Positions 52,845 to 61,092 of a stretch of DNA of 64,000 nt are shown here, piece by piece. The translations under genes and the position numbers were made by a program. The stretch is taken from assembly GCA_965208065.1 (NCBI GenBank), contig OZ242313.1:2790001-2854000 (forward strand), read 5' to 3'. The notes under the pieces were generated by a model. The model ran no database searches. It worked only from the letters and a program-made list of their open reading frames with translations, and was not told the DNA's origin. The DNA is from Bin103 sp002238925. Lineage in GTDB: Bacteria > Spirochaetota > Spirochaetia > SZUA-6 > Bin103. Position 1 is the first letter of the stretch; every line of letters starts with the position of its first letter.

Positions 52845-53110
52845 TTCAGTACGTCGAAGTCGGGCTGACGTTTGTCACGATCGGCCTGGCGGCAGCGATT
52901 TTCTGTCACTTCGTGCTGCGCCGCCGCGTGCCGGGCGACTTCTGGGGCGCGCTGATCGTGGGACTGGTCGGCGCCGCGCTCGGCGGCCTGCTCGATCAGG
53001 CGTTCGCCGGCCTCATTGAGCGCCTGGCCAACTTCAACACGGTAAACGTGTTCGCGGCCGCCTTCTGTGCATTCCTGTTGATCTGGCTGCTGTCCCGCCT
53101 CAACGACTGA
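52841..53110 (+). CDS. Small three-TM membrane protein (GlsB/YeaQ/YmgE-like)
   Basis: An 89-residue protein with three hydrophobic segments: GLTFVTIGLAAAIFCHFV, FWGALIVGLVGAALGGLL and VFAAAFCAFLLIWLLSRL. The Gly-rich middle helix resembles transglycosylase-associated/GlsB-like small proteins, though the match is loose. GTG 52841 overlaps the lipoprotein stop. Its 3' end overlaps the convergent bcp gene by 11 bases. Confidence 0.65.
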   Translation: MIQYVEVGLTFVTIGLAAAIFCHFVLRRRVPGDFWGALIVGLVGAALGGLLDQAFAGLIERLANFNTVNVFAAAFCAFLLIWLLSRLND

Positions 53111-53570
53111 CCGCGCTAGCCCAAGCGCGTGCTCGCTCGACATGCTCGCCGACGCGCCACAAGGAAACGAAGATCTCGCGCACCACGCCGTGCTCATCGA
53201 TCAGGAAGGTAACGCGCCCGGTACGATTCAGCAGCAGGCGCTGGCTCGCGCCGTACCGCCGGCGCACGGTACCGCCCGGGTCGCTGACGATGGGAAACGG
53301 CAACCGGTGGCGGGCGGCGAACCCGTTGTGTGTTTCCGCCGAGTCGCTGCTCACGCCGACCACCTCGGCGCCGGCCGTTACCAGTTCCTCGTACACGTCG
53401 CGGAAGCCGCACGCCTGCGCGGTGCATCCTGCCGTGTGGTCGCGCGGATAGAAGAACAGCACCACCTTGCGCCCGCGCAGGGAACTGAGTCGAAGTGGGG
53501 TACCTTCGCCGGTGGTCAGCTCGAAGTCCGGGGCCTGCTCGTTCAAGGAAACACTCACTATGGTGTGCAT
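53100..53570 (-). CDS. bcp: Thiol peroxidase of the Bcp/PrxQ class
   Basis: A 156-residue AhpC/TSA-family peroxiredoxin reducing hydroperoxides. It has APDFELTTGEGTPLRLSSLR, FFYPRDHTAGCTAQACGFRD with the peroxidatic Cys and a second Cys five residues later (the Bcp arrangement), GVSSDSAETHNGFAARHRLP and FLIDEHGVVREIF. The peroxidatic motif is TAGC in place of the commoner TPGC. ATG 53570 (MHTIVSVS) is used; GTG 53558 is an alternative close to the usual N terminus. It is convergent with the small membrane protein and divergent from the URO-D family gene. Confidence 0.88.
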   Translation of the reverse strand: MHTIVSVSLNEQAPDFELTTGEGTPLRLSSLRGRKVVLFFYPRDHTAGCTAQACGFRDVYEELVTAGAEVVGVSSDSAETHNGFAARHRLPFPIVSDPGGTVRRRYGASQRLLLNRTGRVTFLIDEHGVVREIFVSLWRVGEHVERARAWASAVSR

Positions 53571-53698
53571 TATACCAGAATGCCGCCAAGAAATGCCCCC
53601 AAATCGGAGGCATTGCAGGTGCCGATAATGTATATTCTGTCTACTTAATGGTACGGGAGGTCCGTTGCAGGGCCCCCTTCGCGCTTTCGGGTTCCGGA

Positions 53699-53707
53699 TG
53701 CTATCCT
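53699..53707 (+). promoter_or_regulatory. Extended -10-like element just before the URO-D family gene
   Basis: TGCTATCCT has the TGn extension plus a TATCCT hexamer at 53702-53707, and no clear -35. Its expected start site falls at the ATG (53714). With no ribosome-binding site visible before that ATG, a leaderless transcript is possible. Confidence 0.25.
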
Positions 53708-53713
53708 GCGGCC

Positions 53714-54637
53714 ATGAACAAGATCGAACGAATGCAGACCATGCTGCGTGGTGAGCGCCCGGACCAGGTACCGGCCGGGTTCTGGTTTCATTTCCCGGAG
53801 TCCGCCGCGGCCGGACACGCGATGGCGCAGGCGCACGTCGACTACTACCGTGCCGCTGATCCCGACCTGTTGAAGGTGATGAACGACAACGGCTACGAGG
53901 CGGTCGGCGTGGACGTGGTGAGGTCGCCGGCCGACTGGCGCAAGTTGGAGCCCGCGCCGCTGTCGTCGGCGCCCTACCAGGCACAACTGGCTGGCCTGCG
54001 CGAGTTGGTGGACGAGCTCGGCGACGAGGTGCTGATGGCGACCACCATCTTCAACCCGTACGCCACCGGCAACAAGATCAGTAACAACAAGGTCACCGAA
54101 CACGTGAAGGAAGATCCGGAGGCGGTATCAGCGGGGCTGGCCGCCATCGCGGAGAGCCTGGCCGAGTTCTCGGCGGCATGTATCGCGGCCGGTGCGGCCG
54201 GTATCTACTTCTCGGCGCAGGGCGGGGACGCGTCCCGGTTCACCGCCGAGGAGCACCTGCAGTGCATCAAGCCGCACGACGTCACCGTGCTGGACGCGGC
54301 CACGGCGGCGGGCGCCACCTGCAACATCCTGCACATCTGCGGTCGCGGCATCCGCCTCGACCACTACGTGGACTATCCCGGGCACACGGTGAACTGGGCG
54401 CCGCAGAACGACAACCTGAGCCTGACGGCGGGCCGTGACCTGTTCCGGAGGCCGATCATCGGCGGCGTCGACGAACGCGGCCCGATTGTGGATGGACCGC
54501 GCGAGGCGATCGTCGGCGAGGTGCAGGCTGCGCTGGAGGCGATGGGCAGTGCCGGTTTCATGGTCGGCGCCGGCTGCACGCTGCCGCCCGATGTGGAGGT
54601 GGGGCACCTCGCATGGGCGCGGGAGGCGGTGCGGTAG
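53714..54637 (+). CDS. Uroporphyrinogen decarboxylase (URO-D) superfamily protein
   Basis: A 307-residue TIM-barrel protein. URO-D family features are the start KIERMQTMLRGERPDQVPAG, the repeated Gly/Ala barrel strands (IAAGAAGIYFSAQGGDASRF), NILHICGRG (the region where metal-binding members have Cys/His ligands), VNWAPQ and the C-terminal GGVDERGPIVDG. The superfamily includes both HemE and many cobalamin- or zinc-dependent methyltransferases. The residues around PxxxW(F/M)MRQAGR that define HemE are absent, so heme synthesis is unlikely. A methyl-transfer or catabolic role is a guess. Confidence 0.8.
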   Translation: MNKIERMQTMLRGERPDQVPAGFWFHFPESAAAGHAMAQAHVDYYRAADPDLLKVMNDNGYEAVGVDVVRSPADWRKLEPAPLSSAPYQAQLAGLRELVDELGDEVLMATTIFNPYATGNKISNNKVTEHVKEDPEAVSAGLAAIAESLAEFSAACIAAGAAGIYFSAQGGDASRFTAEEHLQCIKPHDVTVLDAATAAGATCNILHICGRGIRLDHYVDYPGHTVNWAPQNDNLSLTAGRDLFRRPIIGGVDERGPIVDGPREAIVGEVQAALEAMGSAGFMVGAGCTLPPDVEVGHLAWAREAVR

Positions 54638-54668
54638 GGAGCGCCCGAGCCCGCCGGCAGGCCGTCGG

Positions 54669-55679
54669 TCAGGGGTAGCGGGCGCGGAACTCCCCTACCC
54701 GTGCGCGGGCGCCCGTATCGAGCTGGCTGCGCTCGCCGCGCGCCAGCAGGTGGTAGCCGAGTCCGGCGATCATGGCCGCGTTGTCCGTGCACAGCTTCAG
54801 GCTGGGGTAGACGGTGCGCACCGGTTCGGCGTCCAGCCGGCGGCGCAGGTAGGTGTTGGCGGCCACGCCGCCGGCCGCCACGATGCAGTCGATGCCGGTT
54901 TCGCGGCTGGCGAGCAGCGCCTTGTCGACCACGATGTCGACCGCGGTCTGCTGGAATGCGGCCGCCAGGTTTGGCAGCGTGTCCTGGTACTCCGGGTCAT
55001 GGAACTGGGCGCGCTGGTGGATGACCGCGGTCTTGAGCCCTGAGTAGGACACGTCGAAGCGGTGGTCTCCCTTGTGCAGGGAGGGCCGGGGAAAGCGGTA
55101 CGCGGCCGCGTTGCCCCCCTCCGCGAGCTTCTGGATTGCGACGCCGCCCGGGAAGCCGATGTCGAAGTACTTGGCTACCTTGTCGAACGCCTCGCCGCAG
55201 GCGTCGTCGATGGTGGCGCCCATCACCTTGATGCGGTCGAAATTGTGCACCTGGGCAATCAGGGAGTGGCCGCCGGACAGCAGCAACCCGATGTACGGAT
55301 AGGAGAGGTCACGCTCCAGGTGCGGGGCGTAGAAGTGTGCCTGCACGTGATCGACCGCGATCATCGGCAGGTTGCGCGCCATTGCCAGCCCCTTGGCGTA
55401 GGACAATCCCACCAGCAGCGACCCGATCAGTCCGGGACGGGTGGTGACGGCCAGGGCGTCGATTGCGTCCAGGTGGACGCCGGCGTCTGCGAGGGCATGC
55501 TCGACCACGCCGTCGATCCACTCGACGTGCTTGCGGCTGGCAATTTCCGGGACTACGCCCTGGTAGCGACGGTGTTCCTCGATCTGGGAGTAGACCACGT
55601 TGCTGAGCATGGCGGCGCCGTCAGCGACCACCGCGGCCGCGCACTCATCGCAGGAGGTCTCGATTCCCAGTACGGTCAC
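54669..55679 (-). CDS. tsaD: tRNA N6-adenosine threonylcarbamoyltransferase TsaD
   Basis: TsaD, with TsaB and TsaE, transfers threonylcarbamoyl to A37 of ANN-decoding tRNAs. The 336-residue ASKHA-fold protein shows the start VLGIETSCDECAAAVV, GVVPEIASRKHVEWI, the metal-binding VDHVQAHFYAPHLE, LLLSGGHSLIAQV, the DDACGEAFDKVAK block and the C-terminal VAAGGVAANTYLRRRLD. Length and motif order are normal. The start overlaps the 3' end of the deacetylase gene by 4 bases, so translation is likely coupled. It converges on the URO-D gene. Confidence 0.96.
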   Translation of the reverse strand: MTVLGIETSCDECAAAVVADGAAMLSNVVYSQIEEHRRYQGVVPEIASRKHVEWIDGVVEHALADAGVHLDAIDALAVTTRPGLIGSLLVGLSYAKGLAMARNLPMIAVDHVQAHFYAPHLERDLSYPYIGLLLSGGHSLIAQVHNFDRIKVMGATIDDACGEAFDKVAKYFDIGFPGGVAIQKLAEGGNAAAYRFPRPSLHKGDHRFDVSYSGLKTAVIHQRAQFHDPEYQDTLPNLAAAFQQTAVDIVVDKALLASRETGIDCIVAAGGVAANTYLRRRLDAEPVRTVYPSLKLCTDNAAMIAGLGYHLLARGERSQLDTGARARVGEFRARYP

Positions 55680-56794
55680 GGAGTGGCGAGTTCGGTACCG
55701 CCCATGCCGGTGGTGCTCGGGCTGCGCGAAAGTCTGACGGCGGCGCCGTCGAATGGAATGAGTTCGGAGACCGGCACCACCTCGTAGCCCTGTGCCTGCA
55801 GGTGCGGATACACCTCCAGGAGCGCCTTCGCGACCTCGCGCACGGACGAGTGGCCGATCAGCACGGCGTATCCCTGCTCGCGGGCTACGGCCAGTCCCTG
55901 GCGCAGCGCGCTGCGAATTGCCGCCGGATCGCGGTCATGGTCGAGAAACACGTCGCGGGCCATGAACGGCACGCCATGCTTCGACGCGTACACCGAGGCA
56001 ACGCTGCGCGAGGTGGTACGGCTGTCCACGAAGAACTTGCCGGTATCGGCGAGATACGCCATCACCGTGTCCATGATACGGTCATCCGCCGTTCCGGCCG
56101 AGCCCATGTGGTTGTTGGTCCCCACCGCGCCGCTGATGGAGGCGAAGTTGTTGTCGAGCAGCATGCGTATCTCGGTTTCGGAGAGCGCGCCGGAGATGGT
56201 ACCGGGCCCCGGATTCTTGCCGCTGATGGCCGTCATCGGCAGATGCAGGATCACCTCGTGGCCATGCGCGCGCACCAATTCGGCGGTGGTTGCCGAGTGG
56301 CGCAACTGCGGCAATACGGCGAACGTCAGCGGCCCCGGGAATTCGAGGTAGGGCTTCAGTTCCTGCAGGTTGTTGCCGGCGTCGTCGATCACGATGGCGA
56401 GCCTTACCTCCCCCACCGGCTTGCCTGCGGGCAGCTGCTCAGCGGCCGGCGTGGGTTCCGCCGCGGTTGCGGGATCTGGCGGCCGGTGGACGCCGGGTGA
56501 CTCGTGGGCCAGGGGCGCCTGGGGGGCGTTTTCGGGAATCGTGCCGGAGTATGGGGGCGGATCCATCTCCATCCTGGGAATCGACAGCCGCCCCAGAAAG
56601 TTGGGGCGAGGCCGCTCCGTCTCGGCGGAGTCCAGCCGCTTGTCGTAGGCGGGCGGGCGCAGCGCGAGGCCGACCAGGATGCCGGTCAGCACCACTATCA
56701 TCGTGACCAGAGCAACGACCAGACGCGCCTGCGGCACCAGCGCCGCGTTCCTTTGCGCGCTCACCGGACGGCCGCTTCCCAAGGAGGGGCCCAC
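55676..56794 (-). CDS. Divergent polysaccharide deacetylase family protein
   Basis: A 372-residue membrane-anchored protein. It has one TM (LVVALVTMIVVLTGILVGLA, about residues 25-44), a Pro-rich linker of about 80 residues, then a deacetylase-like NodB fold. The blocks are LAIVIDDAGNNLQELKPYLE, LTFAVLPQLRHSATTAELV, GHEVILHLPMTA, the GAVGTNNHMGSAGTADD block and FFVDSRTT. This matches the divergent polysaccharide deacetylase (YibQ-like) group. Sugar substrate and activity are unknown. It is upstream of tsaD in a two-gene minus-strand unit and divergent from the SRAP gene. Confidence 0.85.
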   Translation of the reverse strand: MGPSLGSGRPVSAQRNAALVPQARLVVALVTMIVVLTGILVGLALRPPAYDKRLDSAETERPRPNFLGRLSIPRMEMDPPPYSGTIPENAPQAPLAHESPGVHRPPDPATAAEPTPAAEQLPAGKPVGEVRLAIVIDDAGNNLQELKPYLEFPGPLTFAVLPQLRHSATTAELVRAHGHEVILHLPMTAISGKNPGPGTISGALSETEIRMLLDNNFASISGAVGTNNHMGSAGTADDRIMDTVMAYLADTGKFFVDSRTTSRSVASVYASKHGVPFMARDVFLDHDRDPAAIRSALRQGLAVAREQGYAVLIGHSSVREVAKALLEVYPHLQAQGYEVVPVSELIPFDGAAVRLSRSPSTTGMGGTELATP

Positions 56795-56899
56795 ATTCGC
56801 TTCACGTGACCGTACACGTATCCTTTATCGGTTGCGGCGCAACAGGGCATGACCGGGCAGCTTGTTGTTGCCGCCGCGGAAACGGCACACTGGCTTGTA

Positions 56900-57637
56900 A
56901 TGTGTGGCCGTTACGCGCTCTACGCGGAAACAGAGGAACTGATCGATGCATTCTCGGTGGTGTCCGACGCCGGCACCCCGGCAACCGAGCCGCGCTTCAA
57001 TATAGCTCCAACCCAGGAGGTGCCGGTAGTTCTACGCCAACCCGGCGCCGATGACCCTGGCGCCCGCGATGACGGCGCGCGCCGCCTGCGCATGGTGCGC
57101 TGGGGACTGGTGCCGCCGCAGTGGGACGATCCGAACCGGAAAGGTGCGCCGCTGATCAACGCGCGCGCGGAGAGCATCGCCACTCAGCCGCTGTTCCGCC
57201 GCCCGTTCGCCCGCAGCCGTTGCATCGTACCGGCGAGCGGGTTCTTCGAGTGGCGGCGCGCCGGCGGCGTCCGCCAGCCCTACTTCATGCGCCACCCTGC
57301 CGGCGCTACGGTGGCGTTCGCCGCCATTCATGCCCGGTGGCGGCGGGACGGGTCGGCGCCGATATCGAGTTGTGCCATCATAACCGTGGCGGCAAACGCG
57401 CAACTGAAGCCGCTTCATGACCGCATGCCGGCCATCCTGCCGCCGGCGGCGTGGGACCTGTGGCTTGACCCCGGGGCGCCGCCGGAGGCGGTCCGCGAAC
57501 TGCTGCGCCCGCTGCAGGCGGAACTGGCCCTGTATCCGGTAACGCCGCGCATGAACCACTACGCCTACGAGGCCGCCGACGCGGTGACGCCAACCACCAT
57601 CGAAGCGCAACCGGGGCAGCAGTCGCTGCCCTGGTAA
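56900..57637 (+). CDS. SRAP/HMCES-YedK family protein
   Basis: SRAP proteins cross-link to abasic sites in single-stranded DNA through Cys2, shielding them during replication. The 245-residue protein starts MCGRYALYAETEEL, placing the catalytic Cys at position 2; this decides ATG 56900 over the in-frame upstream start. Other family blocks are RFNIAPTQEVPVV, MVRWGLVPPQW, LINARAESIATQPLFR, RCIVPASGFFEWRR and LHDRMPAIL with the conserved His. It is a single gene divergent from the deacetylase gene. Confidence 0.95.
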   Translation: MCGRYALYAETEELIDAFSVVSDAGTPATEPRFNIAPTQEVPVVLRQPGADDPGARDDGARRLRMVRWGLVPPQWDDPNRKGAPLINARAESIATQPLFRRPFARSRCIVPASGFFEWRRAGGVRQPYFMRHPAGATVAFAAIHARWRRDGSAPISSCAIITVAANAQLKPLHDRMPAILPPAAWDLWLDPGAPPEAVRELLRPLQAELALYPVTPRMNHYAYEAADAVTPTTIEAQPGQQSLPW

Positions 57638-57672
57638 CGCGCGCCGCGTTGGGTACCGGCGGCTATGCGTTC

Positions 57673-57691
57673 GCGTTCGGCAGCCGAACGC
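57673..57691. terminator. Perfect hairpin between convergent genes
   Basis: GCGTTCGG (57673-57680) and CCGAACGC (57684-57691) form a perfect 8-bp stem with a CAG loop, in the 53-base gap between the SRAP stop and the NHL gene stop. There is no T-tract on the plus strand. It may serve as a bidirectional transcript end. Confidence 0.4.
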
Positions 57692-58641
57692 TATCCTTCA
57701 TGCGCCAGGACGAAGTAATGGCCGGGATTCCACGCCTGGCAGATCAGGAAGAGTTGGCCGTCGTGCTCGTACCACACCGTGTTGTGGATGTGGTCGGCCA
57801 GATCCACGCCCAGTTCCTCCTTCGGGCGGATGGTGGAGACCAGTTCGTAGGTGCCTGCATCGAGAATGTAGATCGGCGCTGCCCTGCCCTCCTGTGGATC
57901 GTCGAGGCTGCCCACCAGTGCGTACCAGTGATGGCCGCGCTGCAGGAAGTCGATGCCGCACGGCTTGGAGCCGTGGCTAATGTCGTGCGAGGAATGAAAA
58001 TGGCCGCCGTGGTCGAAGTGCTGGAAGCGGGCATGCGGGCGGTCGGCGATTGACAGGTGGTGTCCGTCGGGATGCGCGTTCAGCCCGTGCGCGGTGCCGA
58101 ACAGTCCCGGCGCCTTCGGGTCGTCGGTCTTGCCGGCGAAGATGCCCTTCCACTCCTGTGCACCGAGGTCGGCGGTCGAGATGTGGTTGGCGCCGTAGCC
58201 GTCCGCCACGTACAGCGTGCCGTCGGCGTAGGCCGTGTCGGTCGGGTTGAAGGGGGTTTCCGCGTCCTGGTACTCGTCGAATTCGGGTCGCGGCAAGACA
58301 AAGTCCAGGTTGCCGTCGAGCCCGAGCACCACCACCTTGGCGTCGCCGTTGGCGGGCATCACCAGCCGCCGCTTGCCGTCGAACTGCACCAGCTTGGTGC
58401 TGTGGAAGTTGATCGGCTTCAGATCCGGCGGCAGTTCGATGATCTCCTGGCTGCGCAGATCGGACGCGATCGACATCAGGCCGCAGCCGGGCATGCCGTA
58501 GTAGATGCGGCCGCCGGGCTCGGTGTCCACGGCAAAGCCGCCGTGCAGGTCCACCTCGCACGGCCGTGCTGCCTCCGGCAGGGAGTAAAGGTCGTCGCAC
58601 AGCGAAAACGCGAAGGGCGGTTGGCCGCTGGTCTTTGGCAT
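57691..58641 (-). CDS. NHL/SMP-30-like beta-propeller protein
   Basis: A 316-residue cytoplasmic-looking protein with repeated beta-propeller units: GFAVDTEPGGRIYYGMPGCG, PTDTAYADGTLYVADGYGAN, FGTAHGLNAHPDGHHLSIAD and CGIDFLQRGHHWYALVGSLD. It is rich in His and Asp at loop positions (HARFQHFDHGGHFHSSHDIS), as in metal-dependent gluconolactonase/SMP-30-like or NHL enzymes. No signal peptide is seen. ATG 58641 has AGGAGGAA upstream, a strong ribosome-binding site. Neighbouring sugar oxidoreductases suggest a lactone or sugar-acid substrate, but this is inference only. Confidence 0.7.
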   Translation of the reverse strand: MPKTSGQPPFAFSLCDDLYSLPEAARPCEVDLHGGFAVDTEPGGRIYYGMPGCGLMSIASDLRSQEIIELPPDLKPINFHSTKLVQFDGKRRLVMPANGDAKVVVLGLDGNLDFVLPRPEFDEYQDAETPFNPTDTAYADGTLYVADGYGANHISTADLGAQEWKGIFAGKTDDPKAPGLFGTAHGLNAHPDGHHLSIADRPHARFQHFDHGGHFHSSHDISHGSKPCGIDFLQRGHHWYALVGSLDDPQEGRAAPIYILDAGTYELVSTIRPKEELGVDLADHIHNTVWYEHDGQLFLICQAWNPGHYFVLAHEG

Positions 58642-58743
58642 GAGTCGTTCCTCCTGTTGGTCGGGTGTCGGCCTCATATTACCCCGATTGGCCGGCGCCG
58701 CGCGACCGGGCGCAACCACTCGGACCACCCGCGTCGCCCCACT

Positions 58744-58771
58744 TGGTGTCCGCCGAGGTGTGTGGTGTAAT
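58744..58771 (+). promoter_or_regulatory. Predicted promoter of the Gfo/Idh/MocA gene at 58794
   Basis: TTGGTG at 58744-58749, a 16-base spacer and TGTAAT at 58766-58771 (5 of 6 matches to the consensus). GTGG and CCAC flank the -10 as a small inverted repeat that could be an operator. Confidence 0.35.
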
Positions 58772-58793
58772 CCACCGTAGAAGAGGTGACCTG

Positions 58794-59801
58794 GTGAAAA
58801 CAAGAATGGCGCAATACGGCATTGGCCACGATCACGCGGCCGGCAAGGCGCGCGTAATGCGGGACAGTGCGGCGGTCGAACTGGTGGGAGTGTACGAGCC
58901 GGCGGAATGGCTGCGCGGCTCGCTCGGTGCCCGCCCGCCCTATGACGGGGTGCACTGGTTCGGGTCGGCACGGGAGATGCTGGAGGACCCGAGCATAACG
59001 GCGGTGGCGGTTGAGGGACGGGTGTCGGAGAACCTGGCGTTCGCGCGCGCCTGTCTGGAGCACGGCAAGCACGTGTGGCTGGACAAGCCGGCGGGAGACG
59101 ACCTGGACGAATTCCGGGCGCTGTTGCGGCTGGCGGCGGCGCGTAACCTGCACGTGCAACTCGGTTACATGTTTCGCTACAACGCTGGCTACCAGTTCAT
59201 TCTGGACTGGGCGGCGTCCGGCCGGTTGGGCGCGATCCGCTCGGTGCGCACGCGCATTTCCAGCGGTGTGGCCACCGATGCCTCCTGGCGGCGCTGGGAC
59301 TCCCGCGGCGAGCATGCCGGCGGCCTGATGTTCATCCTTGCCGGCCACGTGGTCGATATCGTGGTGGCGCTGCTCGGGCGCCCGCACCGGGTGAGTGCCT
59401 TCGCGCGCCAGCATTCCGATGCCTTTCCCTGGTACCGGGACAATAACGTGGCGGTGTTCGAGTATCCCGGCGCCCTGGCGGTCGTCGAATCGGTGTCCGG
59501 GGAGGTGGAGCCGGGTGCCGCGCGCCGCATGGAGGTGTACGGCACCCGCGGCAGCGCCATCCTGGAGCCGATGGAGCCGCCCCGCTTGCGGTTGTCCCTG
59601 GACGCCGCCCGCGACGGCTACGAAGCCGGCTGGCAGGAGGTGCCGGTGGAGGCGCGGCCGCGCTACGTGGAGAGCCTGCGCGCCTTTCTCGCCACCATTC
59701 ACGGCGAGCAGCCGGCGGACCGCACCTTTGCTCACGAGCTGGCGGTCCAGGAGACCCTGCTGGCGGCCGCCGGCCTGCAGTCGTTGGCGCCGCCCCGGTA
59801 G
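58794..59801 (+). CDS. Gfo/Idh/MocA family NAD(P)-dependent oxidoreductase
   Basis: A 335-residue sugar/polyol dehydrogenase-like protein. The N-terminal Rossmann fold has MAQYGIGHDHAAGKARVM as nucleotide-binding strand-turn (GIGH in place of GxGxxG). EGRVSENLAFARACLEHGKH is followed by VWLDKPAGDDLDEF, containing the conserved D/EKP Lys-Pro pair. The C-terminal alpha/beta substrate domain contains GGLMFILAGHVVDIVVALLG, with the His at the catalytic position. GTG 58794 is chosen for the AGAGGTG ribosome-binding site six bases upstream. It is convergent with the second oxidoreductase. The substrate is unknown. Confidence 0.85.
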   Translation: MKTRMAQYGIGHDHAAGKARVMRDSAAVELVGVYEPAEWLRGSLGARPPYDGVHWFGSAREMLEDPSITAVAVEGRVSENLAFARACLEHGKHVWLDKPAGDDLDEFRALLRLAAARNLHVQLGYMFRYNAGYQFILDWAASGRLGAIRSVRTRISSGVATDASWRRWDSRGEHAGGLMFILAGHVVDIVVALLGRPHRVSAFARQHSDAFPWYRDNNVAVFEYPGALAVVESVSGEVEPGAARRMEVYGTRGSAILEPMEPPRLRLSLDAARDGYEAGWQEVPVEARPRYVESLRAFLATIHGEQPADRTFAHELAVQETLLAAAGLQSLAPPR

Positions 59802-59836
59802 CGGCCCCTGGTGGGGCAGGGCGCCGTCGCCCCGCC

Positions 59837-60967
59837 CTACTTCTTCTTGCGCAGGCGAGCCGGTACGGCGTCCTGGTAGGTGTCGCTGGAGACCAGCCAC
59901 AGGTCGCGGTTGGCCAGCGGCAGGGTTACCCGCTCGCCGCCGCGGCGGTGCGACTCGCGCATCGCGATGGCGACTTCGAGCGCGTCCCGTGCGTCCTCGC
60001 CGGAGCACTGCGGCGTGGGGCCGCCGTTGACGGCCGACACCAGGTCCTCGACGATCGCCAAGCCGCTGGCCTGCAGGCGGCGCGGCAGCGGGAACGGGAA
60101 CTCCACCGGCAGGTCGCCGGTGAACCGGTTGGACAGCGGGCGCATGCTCGGCCGTTCCAGGTCGCCCTTTACCCGGCGGATGAGCCGCCAAGTCATGCCG
60201 TCGTCGCCGGTCATGGCGCGCGCCTGCTCGCCGATGATGTCGAACGAGGTGAACGCGGCGCCGCTGCGCATGCTGCGCATGAATCCGCGCACGCCGTTGG
60301 CATAGGCGAGGTAGCCGTTGCCCTGCGATTCTTCGTCTTTCGCCGCCGCGGCGTCCGACTCCATTTCGCCGAACACCCACTGCACCGGGCTGCCGGCCAG
60401 GAAGTTCATGGTGTCCAGCATGTGGCTGCCGTTGCTCGACAGCCCGAACGTGCCGTGCACGGTAATCTGCAGCAGTTCGCCGAAGTCGCCGGCGTCGATC
60501 ATCCGCTTGATCTCCCGGAACAGGGCGTTCCAGCGCCGGTGGCAGTTCACCGCCATCGCCGTGCCGTGCTGCCGGCACACGCGCAGCGCGGCGTCCGCTT
60601 CCGCCAGCCCCATGGCGATCGGTTTCTCCGCCCAGATGCCGCGCACGCCGGCGCGGGACACCTGTTCGATGATCGCGGCGCGCGGGCGGGCGCTGGTGCA
60701 CACGCTGACCAGATCCAGCTCCTCGCGGCGCAGCATCTCCTGGTAGTCGGTGTAGACGTGTGCCTGGTCGAGCCCCCACCGGTCCGCGAACCAGGCGCGC
60801 TGCTGGTCGTTGGGGTCGGCGCCGGCGACCAGCTCCACCAGCGGCGACTCGTGGTAGGCCGGGGCGTGACAGTAGGGCAGAAAGAAGGTGCCGCCACGGA
60901 TAATCTCGTCGTCGAACGTGCTGCCGATGCGTCCCAGGCCGATAACGCCCGCGCGAAGCTGTGCCAT
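59837..60967 (-). CDS. Gfo/Idh/MocA family oxidoreductase (second copy, unrelated subgroup)
   Basis: A 376-residue protein with classical Rossmann start RAGVIGLGRIGSTFDDEIIR, VSVCTSARPRAAIIEQVSRA and WAEKPIAMGLAEADAALRVC with the EKP motif. CHRRWNALFREIKRMIDAGD follows, then a C-terminal beta-sheet domain with an HMLDTMNFLAGSPVQWVFGE block (catalytic-region His). It shares only the family architecture with the protein at 58794, so the pair is not a recent duplication. ATG 60967 lies 125 bases from the divergent DinB gene. Confidence 0.88.
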   Translation of the reverse strand: MAQLRAGVIGLGRIGSTFDDEIIRGGTFFLPYCHAPAYHESPLVELVAGADPNDQQRAWFADRWGLDQAHVYTDYQEMLRREELDLVSVCTSARPRAAIIEQVSRAGVRGIWAEKPIAMGLAEADAALRVCRQHGTAMAVNCHRRWNALFREIKRMIDAGDFGELLQITVHGTFGLSSNGSHMLDTMNFLAGSPVQWVFGEMESDAAAAKDEESQGNGYLAYANGVRGFMRSMRSGAAFTSFDIIGEQARAMTGDDGMTWRLIRRVKGDLERPSMRPLSNRFTGDLPVEFPFPLPRRLQASGLAIVEDLVSAVNGGPTPQCSGEDARDALEVAIAMRESHRRGGERVTLPLANRDLWLVSSDTYQDAVPARLRKKK

Positions 60968-61040
60968 GGCCGCACAGCATGCCCCGCCCGGCGCCGCCGC
61001 GCAAGGCCGGCAGCGCGCGCCGGCGGGCGCCGGGGCCGGG

Positions 61041-61070
61041 TTATCGGAGCCATGCGGTCGGCGCTATACT
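61041..61070 (+). promoter_or_regulatory. Predicted promoter of the DinB-PGM-isomerase genes
   Basis: TTATCG at 61041-61046, an 18-base spacer and TATACT at 61065-61070. The predicted start near 61077 precedes a CAGGAGA ribosome-binding site (61081-61087) and ATG 61093. Confidence 0.4.
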
Positions 61071-61092
61071 GCACGCGTTCCAGGAGAAAAAC

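Noticed and set aside
53571..53713. Divergent promoter region between bcp and the URO-D gene
   Set aside because: AT-rich patches are present, but I could not find a -35/-10 pair with acceptable spacing on either strand apart from the extended -10 listed separately.
54641..54685. GCGCCCG/CGGGCGC inverted repeat between URO-D and tsaD
   Set aside because: The arms are 31 bases apart and one lies inside the tsaD coding end; too weak to call a terminator.
58674..61004. 776-codon minus-strand open frame spanning both Gfo/Idh/MocA genes
   Set aside because: It crosses two oppositely oriented genes with Rossmann motifs and shows no domain pattern; shadow frame.
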